DNA from: CBDDFS01 sp965227255
GTDB taxonomy: Bacteria > Bacteroidota > Bacteroidia > Flavobacteriales_E > Vicingaceae
Length of the DNA: 64,000 nt
Direction: 5' to 3'
NCBI GenBank assembly: GCA_965227255.1
Contig: CBDDFS010000004.1
Span: 124,001-188,000 of the forward strand
Made by a program: the position numbers and the translations under genes. Below are positions 45,743 through 53,412 of this stretch, in pieces. The notes under the pieces are model-generated. The model was not told the DNA's origin. It worked only from the letters and a program-made list of their open reading frames with translations, and did no database searches. The stretch's first letter is position 1, and each line of letters opens with the position of its first letter.

Positions 45743-46724
45743 TTTCCTCATTCATATTAACGATCAATTCTTCTTCTTCCTTACTCATATCAATAAAACG
45801 ATAAGAGAATTCCATACATTTTTCGTTTTCACTTTGCACCGGCACATACTTTGCAAATTTCACCAGATCAGACAGTTCGAGCGAAGAACGCAGGTCGGTC
45901 AGGGCCATATCTTTCACTTTATCATTGAGGTCCTCAAGTATTTCCGGTGTTGTGGATTCCAGAGCCGGAATCAGATATCTGTTTTCAATGTATTCACGGA
46001 GAATCTCAGATAATTCAATATGGTATTCCTTGAACTTGCCGCTCTGCCATAGCTTTCTGTCCTCCAATTCCTTTAGCTTTCTCTTGGCAATCTTATCTGC
46101 CGGAATCTCAAAGTTGGGAATGACACCTGTTAGATTCTGATCGAGTAACCTCGGCTGAATGTATTTGAAATAAGCCCATATCGCCGCGATGAGCAGTATG
46201 ATACCAATGATCCAATACTTGTACATTTTGATCCATTCCCACAGAGAGAATGGTGCGTCTTTGATATCCTTAATGTCTTTAATAGCAATTTCCGGTTGTT
46301 GACCTTGCTGCGTGGCCTCGGGCATTTCCACCTCCACATCCATCACAGAGATCAGAAGAGGGTCACTGAGAACCATAGTTTCTCCTGTGCCCGAAAAAAT
46401 CGGGTGTATAGCATGATATCCCGTATCGAAGCTGGTGATCAATAATACCTGACTGTAAACCTTTGTTTCCAGATTGCTTCCTTCGAATGAGGTGTCGATC
46501 TCGCTGCGCTCAACAACTTCAACCTTGGCGGAAAGAGTGTCTGCGATGACCGGAAACTCAAGTGATCCATCGGCAGGTTGCTGAAACCGCACAAGGGCTT
46601 TGATCTGCTCACCCAGCCTGATTTCACTTCGATCCAGATCGATGTCAATCCTTGGCTTCTGAGCTGAGACTACCGATGAGATCATCAGAAATGAAAGAAT
46701 CAATATGTGAAACCAGCTTTTCAT
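45735..46724 (-). CDS. Bat-operon membrane protein between DUF58 and batA
   Basis: The 329-residue protein has a signal peptide, a beta-rich periplasmic domain (about 25-160), one transmembrane helix (about 175-195) and a cytoplasmic helical domain (about 205-320). The periplasmic part resembles a short BatD-like domain (ALVRFQQPADGSLEFPVI). Proteins of this kind sit in this operon position in Bacteroidota, and the role is not known. It overlaps the DUF58 gene by 4 bp. Confidence 0.82.
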   Translation of the reverse strand: MKSWFHILILSFLMISSVVSAQKPRIDIDLDRSEIRLGEQIKALVRFQQPADGSLEFPVIADTLSAKVEVVERSEIDTSFEGSNLETKVYSQVLLITSFDTGYHAIHPIFSGTGETMVLSDPLLISVMDVEVEMPEATQQGQQPEIAIKDIKDIKDAPFSLWEWIKMYKYWIIGIILLIAAIWAYFKYIQPRLLDQNLTGVIPNFEIPADKIAKRKLKELEDRKLWQSGKFKEYHIELSEILREYIENRYLIPALESTTPEILEDLNDKVKDMALTDLRSSLELSDLVKFAKYVPVQSENEKCMEFSYRFIDMSKEEEELIVNMNEENV

Positions 46725-47596
46725 CTTCGACTTTCTCTGACTTTAAATAGATTGATCAAAGGCCTTACAAAAGAACGTGCAGTATTGATGTCTGCCACAT
46801 CCACACCTGAACGGGCAAAAGTATCCTTGAGCCATGCATCATGTTCCAGGGCTCTCTTTCTATAGGTATTTCTCAGCTCTTTGTTGGAGGAATTCACCCA
46901 TTTGATTTCACCTGTCTCATTATCCTTCAAAGGAATAATGCCAATTTTCGGGAGTTCCGCTTCTCTTTCGTCAAAAACCCTCAGTGCGACTACGTCATGT
47001 TTCTTATTGGCAATCTTCAGAGCATTCTCGAAATTCTTATCCATGAAATCGGAAATCAAAAAAGCCGTGCATCTTTTTTTGATCACACCGGTAAAATACT
47101 TCATTGCTTCTCCGATGTTGGTTCCTTTACTTTCTGGTTTGAAATCGATCAATTCGCGTATAATGGTAAGGATATGTGAACTTCCTTTTTTTGGTGCAAT
47201 GAATTTTTCAATTCTGTCACTGAAGAAGATCACACCGACTTTATCATTGTTCTTAATGGCCGAAAAAGCCAGTACGGCGGCCATTTCCAGAATGACCTGT
47301 TGCTTTAATTTTCGCTGAGAACCAAAATTCTCCGATCCACTCACATCGATAAGCAGCATGACCGTCATTTCACGCTCTTCTTCAAAAACCTTAACAAATG
47401 GATGATTGAAACGGGCCGTTACATTCCAGTCGATGGTTCTGATTTCATCTCCCGGTTGATATTCGCGCACCTCAGAAAAAGCCATACCACGTCCCTTGAA
47501 TGCACTATGGTATTCCCCGGCAAAGATCTGATTTGTCAGACCCCTGCTCTTGATCTCAATCTTCCTAACTTCCTTCAGCAGGCTCTGCGTCTCCAT
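46721..47596 (-). CDS. DUF58 domain protein of the Bat/MoxR operon
   Basis: The 291-residue protein has REYQPGDEIRTIDWNVTARF, the diagnostic DUF58 block, and then a VWA-like domain with LLIDVSGSENF and TNIGEAMKYF. No signal peptide is present, so it is cytoplasmic or membrane-attached. It is thought to work with the MoxR AAA ATPase as a chaperone-like pair that assembles the VWA proteins. It starts 9 bp after moxR. Confidence 0.93.
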   Translation of the reverse strand: METQSLLKEVRKIEIKSRGLTNQIFAGEYHSAFKGRGMAFSEVREYQPGDEIRTIDWNVTARFNHPFVKVFEEEREMTVMLLIDVSGSENFGSQRKLKQQVILEMAAVLAFSAIKNNDKVGVIFFSDRIEKFIAPKKGSSHILTIIRELIDFKPESKGTNIGEAMKYFTGVIKKRCTAFLISDFMDKNFENALKIANKKHDVVALRVFDEREAELPKIGIIPLKDNETGEIKWVNSSNKELRNTYRKRALEHDAWLKDTFARSGVDVADINTARSFVRPLINLFKVRESRR

Positions 47597-47605
47597 GAAA
47601 AGGTT

Positions 47606-48643
47606 TTATGGAACTTCTACAGTATTCAGTATACCGTTAACAATGTCCTCAGATGTTGTATTTTCCGCTTCGGCTTCATACGTAAGTCCAATTCTGTGTC
47701 TCATCACATCCTGAGCAACGGCTCTTACATCTTCCGGAATAACATATCCTCTTCGTTTGATAAAGGCATATGCCTTCGACGCCAAAGCCAGGTTGATACT
47801 GGCCCTTGGTGAGCCACCAAAACTGATCATTTCCTTGAACTGTGGCAATCCGTATTTCTCTGGGTACCGGCTGGCAAATACAATGTCGACGATGTATTGC
47901 TCAATTTTTTCATCCATGTATACCTCACGAACTACATTCCGGGCGTTGATGATATCGGCCGGTTTGATGATCTGTTTTACATCGGCCAATCCGTCTTTCG
48001 ATAGATTTGAGCGGATAATGAGTTTTTCTTCTTCCTTTTTCGGATAATCCAGAACGACCTTCAGCATGAATCGGTCGACCTGTGCTTCGGGCAGGGGATA
48101 GGTGCCTTCCTGCTCAACCGGGTTCTGTGTGGCCAGAACGAGGAAAGGCTTGGGAAGATCATGGGTGGTCTCACCAATAGTAACCTGTTTTTCCTGCATA
48201 GCTTCTAGCAAGGCACTCTGCACCTTTGCCGGAGCCCGGTTGATCTCATCAGCAAGGATGAAGTTGGCAAAAACCGGACCTTTTTTTACAGTGAATTCTT
48301 CTTTCTTCTGACTATATATCATGGTACCCAGCAAGTCGGCAGGTAGTAGATCCGGTGTAAACTGAATTCGACTGTAAGAAGCATCTACCGTACTTGACAG
48401 CGTTTTAATTGCCAGCGTCTTCGCCAGTCCGGGCACACCCTCCAGAAGAATGTGTCCATCGGAAAGCAATCCGATCAAAAGTCGTTCAACCATGTATTTT
48501 TGTCCGACAATGACCTTGTTCATTTCCAGGGTGATCAGGTCGACGAAGGAACTCTCTTTTTGAATCTTCTCATTCAGCTCCTTGATGTCGATGCTGCTTC
48601 CACTTTGCGCAGCTACTTCAGTTCCAGATTTGTTTTCCTCCAT
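47606..48643 (-). CDS. MoxR-family AAA+ ATPase
   Basis: The 345-residue protein has Walker A (LLEGVPGLAKTLAIKTL), Walker B (FANFILADEINRAP), sensor 1 (LVLATQNPVEQEGTYPLPEA) and the lid arginine region (MISFGGSPRASINLALASKA). It is the MoxR ATPase that leads the Bat operon, where it is believed to drive maturation of the VWA proteins downstream. Confidence 0.95.
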   Translation of the reverse strand: MEENKSGTEVAAQSGSSIDIKELNEKIQKESSFVDLITLEMNKVIVGQKYMVERLLIGLLSDGHILLEGVPGLAKTLAIKTLSSTVDASYSRIQFTPDLLPADLLGTMIYSQKKEEFTVKKGPVFANFILADEINRAPAKVQSALLEAMQEKQVTIGETTHDLPKPFLVLATQNPVEQEGTYPLPEAQVDRFMLKVVLDYPKKEEEKLIIRSNLSKDGLADVKQIIKPADIINARNVVREVYMDEKIEQYIVDIVFASRYPEKYGLPQFKEMISFGGSPRASINLALASKAYAFIKRRGYVIPEDVRAVAQDVMRHRIGLTYEAEAENTTSEDIVNGILNTVEVP

Positions 48644-48672
48644 TAATCCTTGTTTTAGGTTGTAAAGCGAGC

Positions 48673-48680
48673 AAATTTAT
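48673..48680 (-). promoter_or_regulatory. -7 promoter element (TAAATTTG) of the moxR-bat operon
   Basis: Exact TAnnTTTG match on the minus strand, 29 nt before the moxR start. It is the only good site ahead of an eight-gene operon without internal gaps. Confidence 0.55.
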
Positions 48681-48918
48681 GAATATTGACCTCCCATAAT
48701 AATATGGTCTGATTCATTTTAGTGTTAAAATTTGTTAAGGGTTGAAGACAGTGGGTTGTAGACAATTTCACGGAGTGGTTGATCTTAAGAATTATTCTCA
48801 ATTTCAGTGTTTGGTGAATCGGTGAGCCGGTGAATCGGTTTAAGCCGAAGGTGTTATTTCAAATCTTGGGAGTCGGCCTTGTGCGATAGTTGGACTTGAG
48901 GCTGTATGTCGCTAACTA
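48681..48918. other. Gene-free spacer between the Bat operon and the accessory array
   Basis: No frame of note. GGTGAATCGGT occurs twice (about 48813-48838) separated by GAGCC. The stretch ends at the first copy of the 113-bp direct repeat. Confidence 0.4.
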
Positions 48919-49031
48919 GTAAAAGTAGCGAGCAAGAATTAAGCATTGATAGTTGCTAATGGAAAGTCACTTCCGGTTTTCTATTTTAACTACGTAATTC
49001 TTGCTGTCTAATTTTAATCCCCACCCTCCTT
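48919..49031. repeat. 113-bp direct repeat, copy 1 (with internal hairpin)
   Basis: About 90 percent identical, by eye, to 51224-51336. It contains a perfect 11-bp inverted repeat, AGCAAGAATTA (48931-48941) and TAATTCTTGCT (48995-49005), and ends at AATCCCCACCCTCCTT. The two copies bracket the cassette-like array, so it may be a small mobile (MITE-like) element or a recombination scar. Confidence 0.8.
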
Positions 49032-49059
49032 CGTCGTAAGACTTGCGTGAGCTGGGATG

Positions 49060-49533
49060 TTATTCTATTTTTATGATCGAGCGCTCAGGATTCTTTAGCC
49101 AATATTCAACATTAAAATTATCACCTTCTTTTAAGTCTGGAAATTGATGTTTGAATTGGGGAGGAAGAGATTGATCCTTAGTAAACGAAGAGCCATTTGC
49201 GTTGTATTGAAATTCAACTCCATAATTAGAAATGTATTTGTTTTCAGACCAATTGAATTGATAAATTCTTGTGATTTTACCTATTGTAATTTTTGTTTCT
49301 TCATCAATATTGAATATTGGCTGAAATATTAGAACAATTGAATTCGATGGGTTTAATGAATCAAATACAACATTATATTTTTCTCCTTTTATATTGGCAC
49401 GATACTTAGAAGATCTTATCCTTTTGGTAAAACTATCATCTTGGTACTTGTAAATAATCATTGCGTCTTTGCCAGAAGATTTTGTGCCTTGTTCAATACC
49501 TACAATAGTTCCTACTGTGGTTTTACTGTTCAT
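49060..49533 (-). CDS. DUF3592-like protein in cassette unit 3; likely true start is a non-ATG (ATA) 93 bp upstream
   Basis: From the ATG at 49533 the protein has 157 residues with two beta-rich repeats (GTIVGIEQGTKSSG... and IGKITRIYQFNWSENKY) of a type seen in DUF3592 proteins. In the same frame directly upstream are 31 codons, from ATA at 49626, that encode KTYLPLLAIITSIIIGLIW, a clear membrane anchor. Yet there is no ATG, GTG or TTG before 49533. The start codon thus appears to be lost or to be the rare ATA. It would be the end gene of the cassette-like array; no attC-like element follows it. Confidence 0.6.
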   Translation of the reverse strand: MNSKTTVGTIVGIEQGTKSSGKDAMIIYKYQDDSFTKRIRSSKYRANIKGEKYNVVFDSLNPSNSIVLIFQPIFNIDEETKITIGKITRIYQFNWSENKYISNYGVEFQYNANGSSFTKDQSLPPQFKHQFPDLKEGDNFNVEYWLKNPERSIIKIE

Positions 49534-49644
49534 TATGTTTTCGGGTGGTTGATCATATTTCCAAATCCAAATTAATCCAATAATAATCGATGTGATTATT
49601 GCTAAAAGAGGTAGGTACGTTTTTATGGCCCTATATAATTAAGT

Positions 49645-49817
49645 GCACGCTAACGCTCCTCGGCCCTGCCTGCCGGTTTACATGCCGCAGGTATGAAGGC
49701 AGGTAACGGCCGTGAGCGATTTTTTAGTTTTGAGTAAATATAAAAAAGATTGGGCTGGGCACTTCGACCAACGCACATGCCTGCTCGCCGCAGGATGGGC
49801 TGTTAGGTGGAGTTACC
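49645..49817 (-). repeat. attC-like element 1 (integron-type recombination site)
   Basis: It shares 14 bp of its left end (TAACGCTCCTCGGC, 49651-49664) and 18 bp of its right end (GGCTGTTAGGTGGAGTTA, 49798-49815) with the element at 50.5 kb, while the middles differ. In minus-strand orientation the R'' box GGTAAC (49817-49812) matches the complement of the start of its own cassette (GTTACC at 50516-50511). The stop codon of the unit 2 gene lies within it. The centre has CCTGCCT...AGGCAGG arms. The outer arms form an imperfect hairpin as in attC sites. Confidence 0.7.
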
Positions 49818-50498
49818 TAGCGTTCAATTTTTTCACAGAATTGAATGGCGCTTTTGCATTCAATATCAATATAAGGTTCCAATTTGTAAAAACGATCATC
49901 TAAGGACCACAAGAAACGGTATTCAGCTTGAGCCTGATATTTATCTTCTTTCAAAAACAGTAGGTCAATACCTTTTTGAATCATTTCTTGATTTCTCTTG
50001 TTCATCGTTGGCCCTCCTATTATCAATTCTCCTGATTCATTAGTAAAAATCACTGGTTGAAAAATTCTCAAGTTCTCTTTTTATAATCCTGTGAGGTTGA
50101 TAATTACAAAAACCAAGAAATGCTTCAGAAAACCCGATTAAAGCATTAGAGACTGCAATTGAAAATTCCAAAGGCTTATGAATCTTTAGGCATCCTTTTG
50201 TTTCGAATGTATCATTCAATTCTGAGTCATTAATGAGACTACTGCACAAAACATATTCTCGACTTCCAACATTTGTCATTACAAGATATTGCATTCCTTC
50301 TTTTGTCTTTGCTTCAAATGTTCAACCTCCTTCTTTTTTATCACCTCTTATTTCATCGGGGTATTCCCTGAATTTTTTGAAGGAACTTAAACGAAGTTTG
50401 CCGGCAGATAAGAAGTCTTCTATGTACTTATCTTCCATGTATCTATAGACAGGTGCGAAAGTAACGTTGTATGGTTTCGACTGATTAATAGTAATCAT
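49817..50498 (-). pseudogene. Broken cassette gene (unit 2), one in-frame stop and one frameshift
   Basis: A start at 50498 (ATG) opens a frame beginning MITINQSKPYNVTFAPVYR. A TGA at 50324-50322 interrupts it where TGG (Trp) would read GGWTFEAKTKEG. Near 50060 a run of five T carries one base too many; removing it joins KRELENF to QPVIFTNESGELI. With both repaired the frame is exactly 227 codons, ending at the TAG in the attC-like element. The N-terminal part (GKLRLSSFKKFREYPDEIRG) resembles DUF2971-type proteins, but this is only a faint similarity. It is either a decayed gene or partly a sequencing artefact. Confidence 0.75.
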
Positions 50499-50509
50499 AA
50501 AAGAATGGT

Positions 50510-50679
50510 GGGTAACGCTCCTCGGCTAACAGCTGTAGCGTATTATTAGTTTAGAGAACTAAGATAAAGTATTTTCTGTGGGAAATGAGCTCAAAGAGCG
50601 AATTCACGAACACCTTTGAGAATTTACGAGAAAGTGAGTAAAACAACCTCGCTATGGCTGTTAGGTGGAGTTAGAGCAC
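50510..50679 (-). repeat. attC-like element 2 (integron-type recombination site)
   Basis: CTAACAGC (50526-50533) pairs perfectly with GCTGTTAG (50657-50664), with TAACGCTCC outside on one side and GGAGTTA on the other, forming the L and R arms of an attC hairpin. In minus orientation it follows the stop of the unit 1 gene by 12 bp. Its R'' box GTGCTCTAAC (50679-50670) is the exact 10-bp complement of GTTAGAGCAC at the start of the same unit (51117-51108), as expected for a cassette formed from a circle. Confidence 0.75.
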
Positions 50680-50691
50680 GTAGAGAGAATT

Positions 50692-51096
50692 CTAGCCAAC
50701 AATGCTCAGAACTATCAAGATAACTAAAGGTATTCCCACAAAGACAAGCAAGCCGAGTTTCATATATTTCCAAGCGTCTTTATACTTTTTAGTATAGCCA
50801 TTGTTCATAAATGTGCCTGCCATAGCCCAAGGAATTACACCCCAGAAGAAAATGAAAAACAAAAATTTCTGGCCAAAGTCAAGAGGTTCATTTTCTTTTT
50901 CGATTTGCTTCGCATCTTTGATTTCTAGCTCTTTTTCAGCTTGAGATATATCATCAGCTGAGAGGTTTCTTCGTTCAATTTCAGCTTTAGCGGCTTCGAC
51001 CGCTTCTGGCTGATAATCATCTTTGAGTTTAGTCACAATTTCTAGCAAATCACTATCAGATTTGGCTGCCATGACGCTAGTAAAATCTTTGGACAT
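50692..51096 (-). CDS. Small membrane protein in cassette unit 1
   Basis: The 134-residue protein has a soluble, charged N-terminal half (KSDSDLLEIVTKLKDDYQPE, with EAVEAAKAEIERRN) and two hydrophobic helices (about 75-95 and 110-133) at the C-terminus. No enzyme motif. Similar small proteins occur scattered in Bacteroidota. It is framed by GTTAGAGCAC before the start and an attC-like element after the stop, which makes it a mobile-cassette gene. Confidence 0.72.
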   Translation of the reverse strand: MSKDFTSVMAAKSDSDLLEIVTKLKDDYQPEAVEAAKAEIERRNLSADDISQAEKELEIKDAKQIEKENEPLDFGQKFLFFIFFWGVIPWAMAGTFMNNGYTKKYKDAWKYMKLGLLVFVGIPLVILIVLSIVG

Positions 51097-51223
51097 ATTA
51101 ATTGAATGTGCTCTAACTGGTTATATCAGACATAAAAGTACTGTTATCCGGGAAATAGCCGCTCGTATCACCCATAAGTGAGAGCAAAATGAGAATATTT
51201 GAGACCGCAAGTCGCCTTTGTTG

Positions 51224-51336
51224 TAAAAGCAGCGAGCAAGAATTAAGCATTGATAGTAGTTAACGGAAAGTCACTTCCTGTTTTCTATTTTAACTAAGTA
51301 ATTTTTGCTGACTAATTTTAATCCCTGCCCTCCTTT
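51224..51336. repeat. 113-bp direct repeat, copy 2
   Basis: The second copy of the repeat at 48919-49031, about ten mismatches apart, in the same orientation. The internal inverted repeat is AGCAAGAATTA/TAATTTTTGCT (one mismatch). A CCTGCCT/AGGCAGG palindrome (51347-51368) follows it. Confidence 0.8.
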
Positions 51337-51389
51337 GGAGGAAGACCTGCCTTTGCCGGTAGGCAGGCTTACGGAAACCATGCAGTTTA

Positions 51390-51755
51390 TCAGTTATTAC
51401 TTTTATTCTTTACCAGTCGGAAATAAGCCAGCATCCATACGAACAGGGTCGATATCCAGAATAAGGTAATGACTGCGTCATTGGAATACCGGTCGATATA
51501 GGAAAGAACAAGACTTATTAAAATAAAGACTCCATAGATCCATCTGTATTTTCCTTTCAGAGCAAATAGTCGTGAAATGGGATAAAATGAATTCCCATAT
51601 ATGATTAGAAGGGAAATAGGAATCAACCAGGCATATACATAGAAAAATCCAAGAACTAGCTGAGCAGGATGAGGCGTTACTTGTGGGAAAGTAATTAGTA
51701 CGTAGAATGTAAGACTGATGAGGAAAGAGATGAAGTATGCTTTTCTCTTTGTCAT
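51390..51755 (-). CDS. Small membrane protein with four predicted helices
   Basis: The 121-residue protein is almost wholly hydrophobic helices (FISFLISLTFYVLITF, AQLVLGFFYVYAWLIPISLL, YGVFILISLVL, TLFWISTLFVWMLAYF) joined by short loops. No family recognised. Its start lies 1 bp after the stop of the 37-codon frame upstream, so the two may be co-translated. Confidence 0.65.
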   Translation of the reverse strand: MTKRKAYFISFLISLTFYVLITFPQVTPHPAQLVLGFFYVYAWLIPISLLIIYGNSFYPISRLFALKGKYRWIYGVFILISLVLSYIDRYSNDAVITLFWISTLFVWMLAYFRLVKNKSNN

Positions 51756-51756
51756 A

Positions 51757-51870
51757 TCATAATGAAATTATCTCAAATTCGAGGTCTAATGGAATTTCAA
51801 CTATTTCATTGAATTTCTTCAGAATCGAATCAATGCAATTCAAAGTGCAGTAATAGTTTCGGAACTTCAT
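51757..51870 (-). CDS. 37-residue small protein upstream of membrane protein
   Basis: The short frame encodes KFRNYYCTLNCIDSILKKF and then a strand-like end, EIPLDLEFEIISL. Its TGA stop is separated by one base from the start of the membrane protein gene (TGATATG). Base composition is like neighbouring coding DNA. It could be a fragment of a larger decayed gene; no family recognised. Confidence 0.35.
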   Translation of the reverse strand: MKFRNYYCTLNCIDSILKKFNEIVEIPLDLEFEIISL

Positions 51871-51882
51871 GATTCCCTATAC

Positions 51883-52452
51883 TTATTCATTTGTGCACAA
51901 AACTGCTTCAAATTGTCCATTAAGTTCTGAATCTCCAAAATGAGGCTCTGTCATTCTTGCTACCAGTTGTCCCTTGACAATATTTGTCTTGTGATTAAAA
52001 GAAAGAATTTCAATTATACCTTCACTGAAATAATTCGTCCTTAACTTTTCATTTATCCCAGATTCGTAGCTTACCGTTTCAATAGTTAATCCGCCAGCAA
52101 ATTGATAATGATCAAAGAAAGATTTTAGTTTCACGGGCTGCAGTAGACTGTCATAAGATGAAATCTCAAAGGTGATATATGCCTCCTTATATGAGTAGGG
52201 TTGGAATAGTAATGAATCAGAAATACAAGTGTCGGGGATTAGTTTGCCACTGATTGCAAAGACGTAGGTTGATCTGATCGACGAATGAATGTAGCGTTTG
52301 ATTCTACCGCTCTCATATTTCCAGCTTTCTCCATCAATTGAGCCTTGTAATTCCTGATTTTTAAATTTCAATCCATTCACATCTTGATTTTCTTCTTCTT
52401 TTGAGCAAGAGATTAAAAGAATTACAGCTATGAAAAAGAGTTTGTTCTTCAT
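51883..52452 (-). CDS. Predicted lipoprotein of unknown function
   Basis: The 189-residue protein has a lipoprotein signal (FFIAVILLISC) with SKEEEN after the cysteine, a surface-export type of sequence. The rest is a single beta-rich domain (about 35-185) with SIDGESWKYESG and VKGQLVARM. This pattern resembles DUF6252-like lipoproteins, but I cannot confirm the family. It starts the short minus-strand group 51.4-52.45 kb. Confidence 0.72.
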   Translation of the reverse strand: MKNKLFFIAVILLISCSKEEENQDVNGLKFKNQELQGSIDGESWKYESGRIKRYIHSSIRSTYVFAISGKLIPDTCISDSLLFQPYSYKEAYITFEISSYDSLLQPVKLKSFFDHYQFAGGLTIETVSYESGINEKLRTNYFSEGIIEILSFNHKTNIVKGQLVARMTEPHFGDSELNGQFEAVLCTNE

Positions 52453-52581
52453 TTGTGTATAAATTGATGACCGTGTATAGATAAGTTATAGACGATTCAA
52501 TGTTGTAGTTAAAAGAGAATCACAATTTACATATCTTGAATTTTTTTAACGCAATTGTTAACCCCAATCTTTATATAATCA

Positions 52582-53409
52582 ATGCAAGTAATTCGATTTA
52601 TTCATTCTGATAAGAAAAACCTGGAAAGAGCATTTATTATCCGGGAAAAGGTATTTATTGTCGAGCAGGAAGTAGACCGAGAAGAGGAATTCGATGAATT
52701 CGAAAAAAGCTCCGTTCATTTTCTTGCCATTGAAAATGATAAAGCCCTGGGAACAGCCAGATGGCGTATCAGTGAGAATGGTATTAAACTGGAGCGTTTT
52801 GCTGTATTGTCTGAAGAAAGAGGCAAAGGAATTGGAGATCTACTTGTAAAGGCCGTCTTAAAAGACATACCATTGGGTTATCCGGTATACATGCACGCCC
52901 AGGTGAATGTTTTGCCTTTTTATGAAAAGAATCACTTTGTTAAATCAGGTGATATGTTCAGTGAATGCAACATTGATCATTATAAGATGGTATTGGATCA
53001 GGAAAAGTACCATCGACTGAGCTTACAGGATAGCATTAATTACGTGAAGGATTTTCATGAGTCATTCAAATTGCCGGTCTTCCAAGAACCGGTGACTGAG
53101 CTGGATGAAGATTTGATTGCACTCAGGCATCGACTAATGCATGAGGAAAATGAAGAATACCTTCATGCTGCCAGAGAAAAGGACCTTGTTGAGGTGGCAG
53201 ATGCGCTGGGGGATATGTTATACATCCTTTGCGGAACCATCATTACTCATGGTATGCAACACAAGATAGAAGAAGTATACAGCGAGATTCAACGCAGTAA
53301 TATGTCGAAACTGGACAAAGATGGAAATCCCATCTACCGGGAAGATGGAAAGGTGATGAAGTCGGATCTGTATTTCAAACCCGACATTGAGGGAATTCTT
53401 AATTCTTAA
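52582..53409 (+). CDS. GNAT acetyltransferase fused to a MazG-like NTP pyrophosphohydrolase
   Basis: The 275-residue protein has an N-terminal GNAT domain (1-145, with FAVLSEERGKGIGDLLVKAV as acetyl-CoA loop and MHAQVNVLPFYEK), ElaA/PhnO-like. The C-terminal MazG/PRA-PH-type helical domain (about 150-275) has EENEEYLHAA and EVADALGDMLYILCGT, which bind magnesium and the triphosphate. SKLDKDGNPIYREDGKVMK is typical of the short MazG-like group. The fusion suggests that one nucleotide-like substrate is acted on twice or that the parts only share regulation. Confidence 0.88.
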   Translation: MQVIRFIHSDKKNLERAFIIREKVFIVEQEVDREEEFDEFEKSSVHFLAIENDKALGTARWRISENGIKLERFAVLSEERGKGIGDLLVKAVLKDIPLGYPVYMHAQVNVLPFYEKNHFVKSGDMFSECNIDHYKMVLDQEKYHRLSLQDSINYVKDFHESFKLPVFQEPVTELDEDLIALRHRLMHEENEEYLHAAREKDLVEVADALGDMLYILCGTIITHGMQHKIEEVYSEIQRSNMSKLDKDGNPIYREDGKVMKSDLYFKPDIEGILNS

Positions 53410-53412
53410 GGA

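Noticed and set aside
51347..51368. CCTGCCT/AGGCAGG palindrome as a terminator
   Set aside because: The stem is good, but no T-run follows on either strand; it looks like a common short intergenic palindrome, also present inside attC-like element 1.
48644..51389. Transposase or integrase gene in the accessory block
   Set aside because: No frame with DDE, HUH or tyrosine-recombinase motifs was found there; mobility is inferred only from repeat structure.
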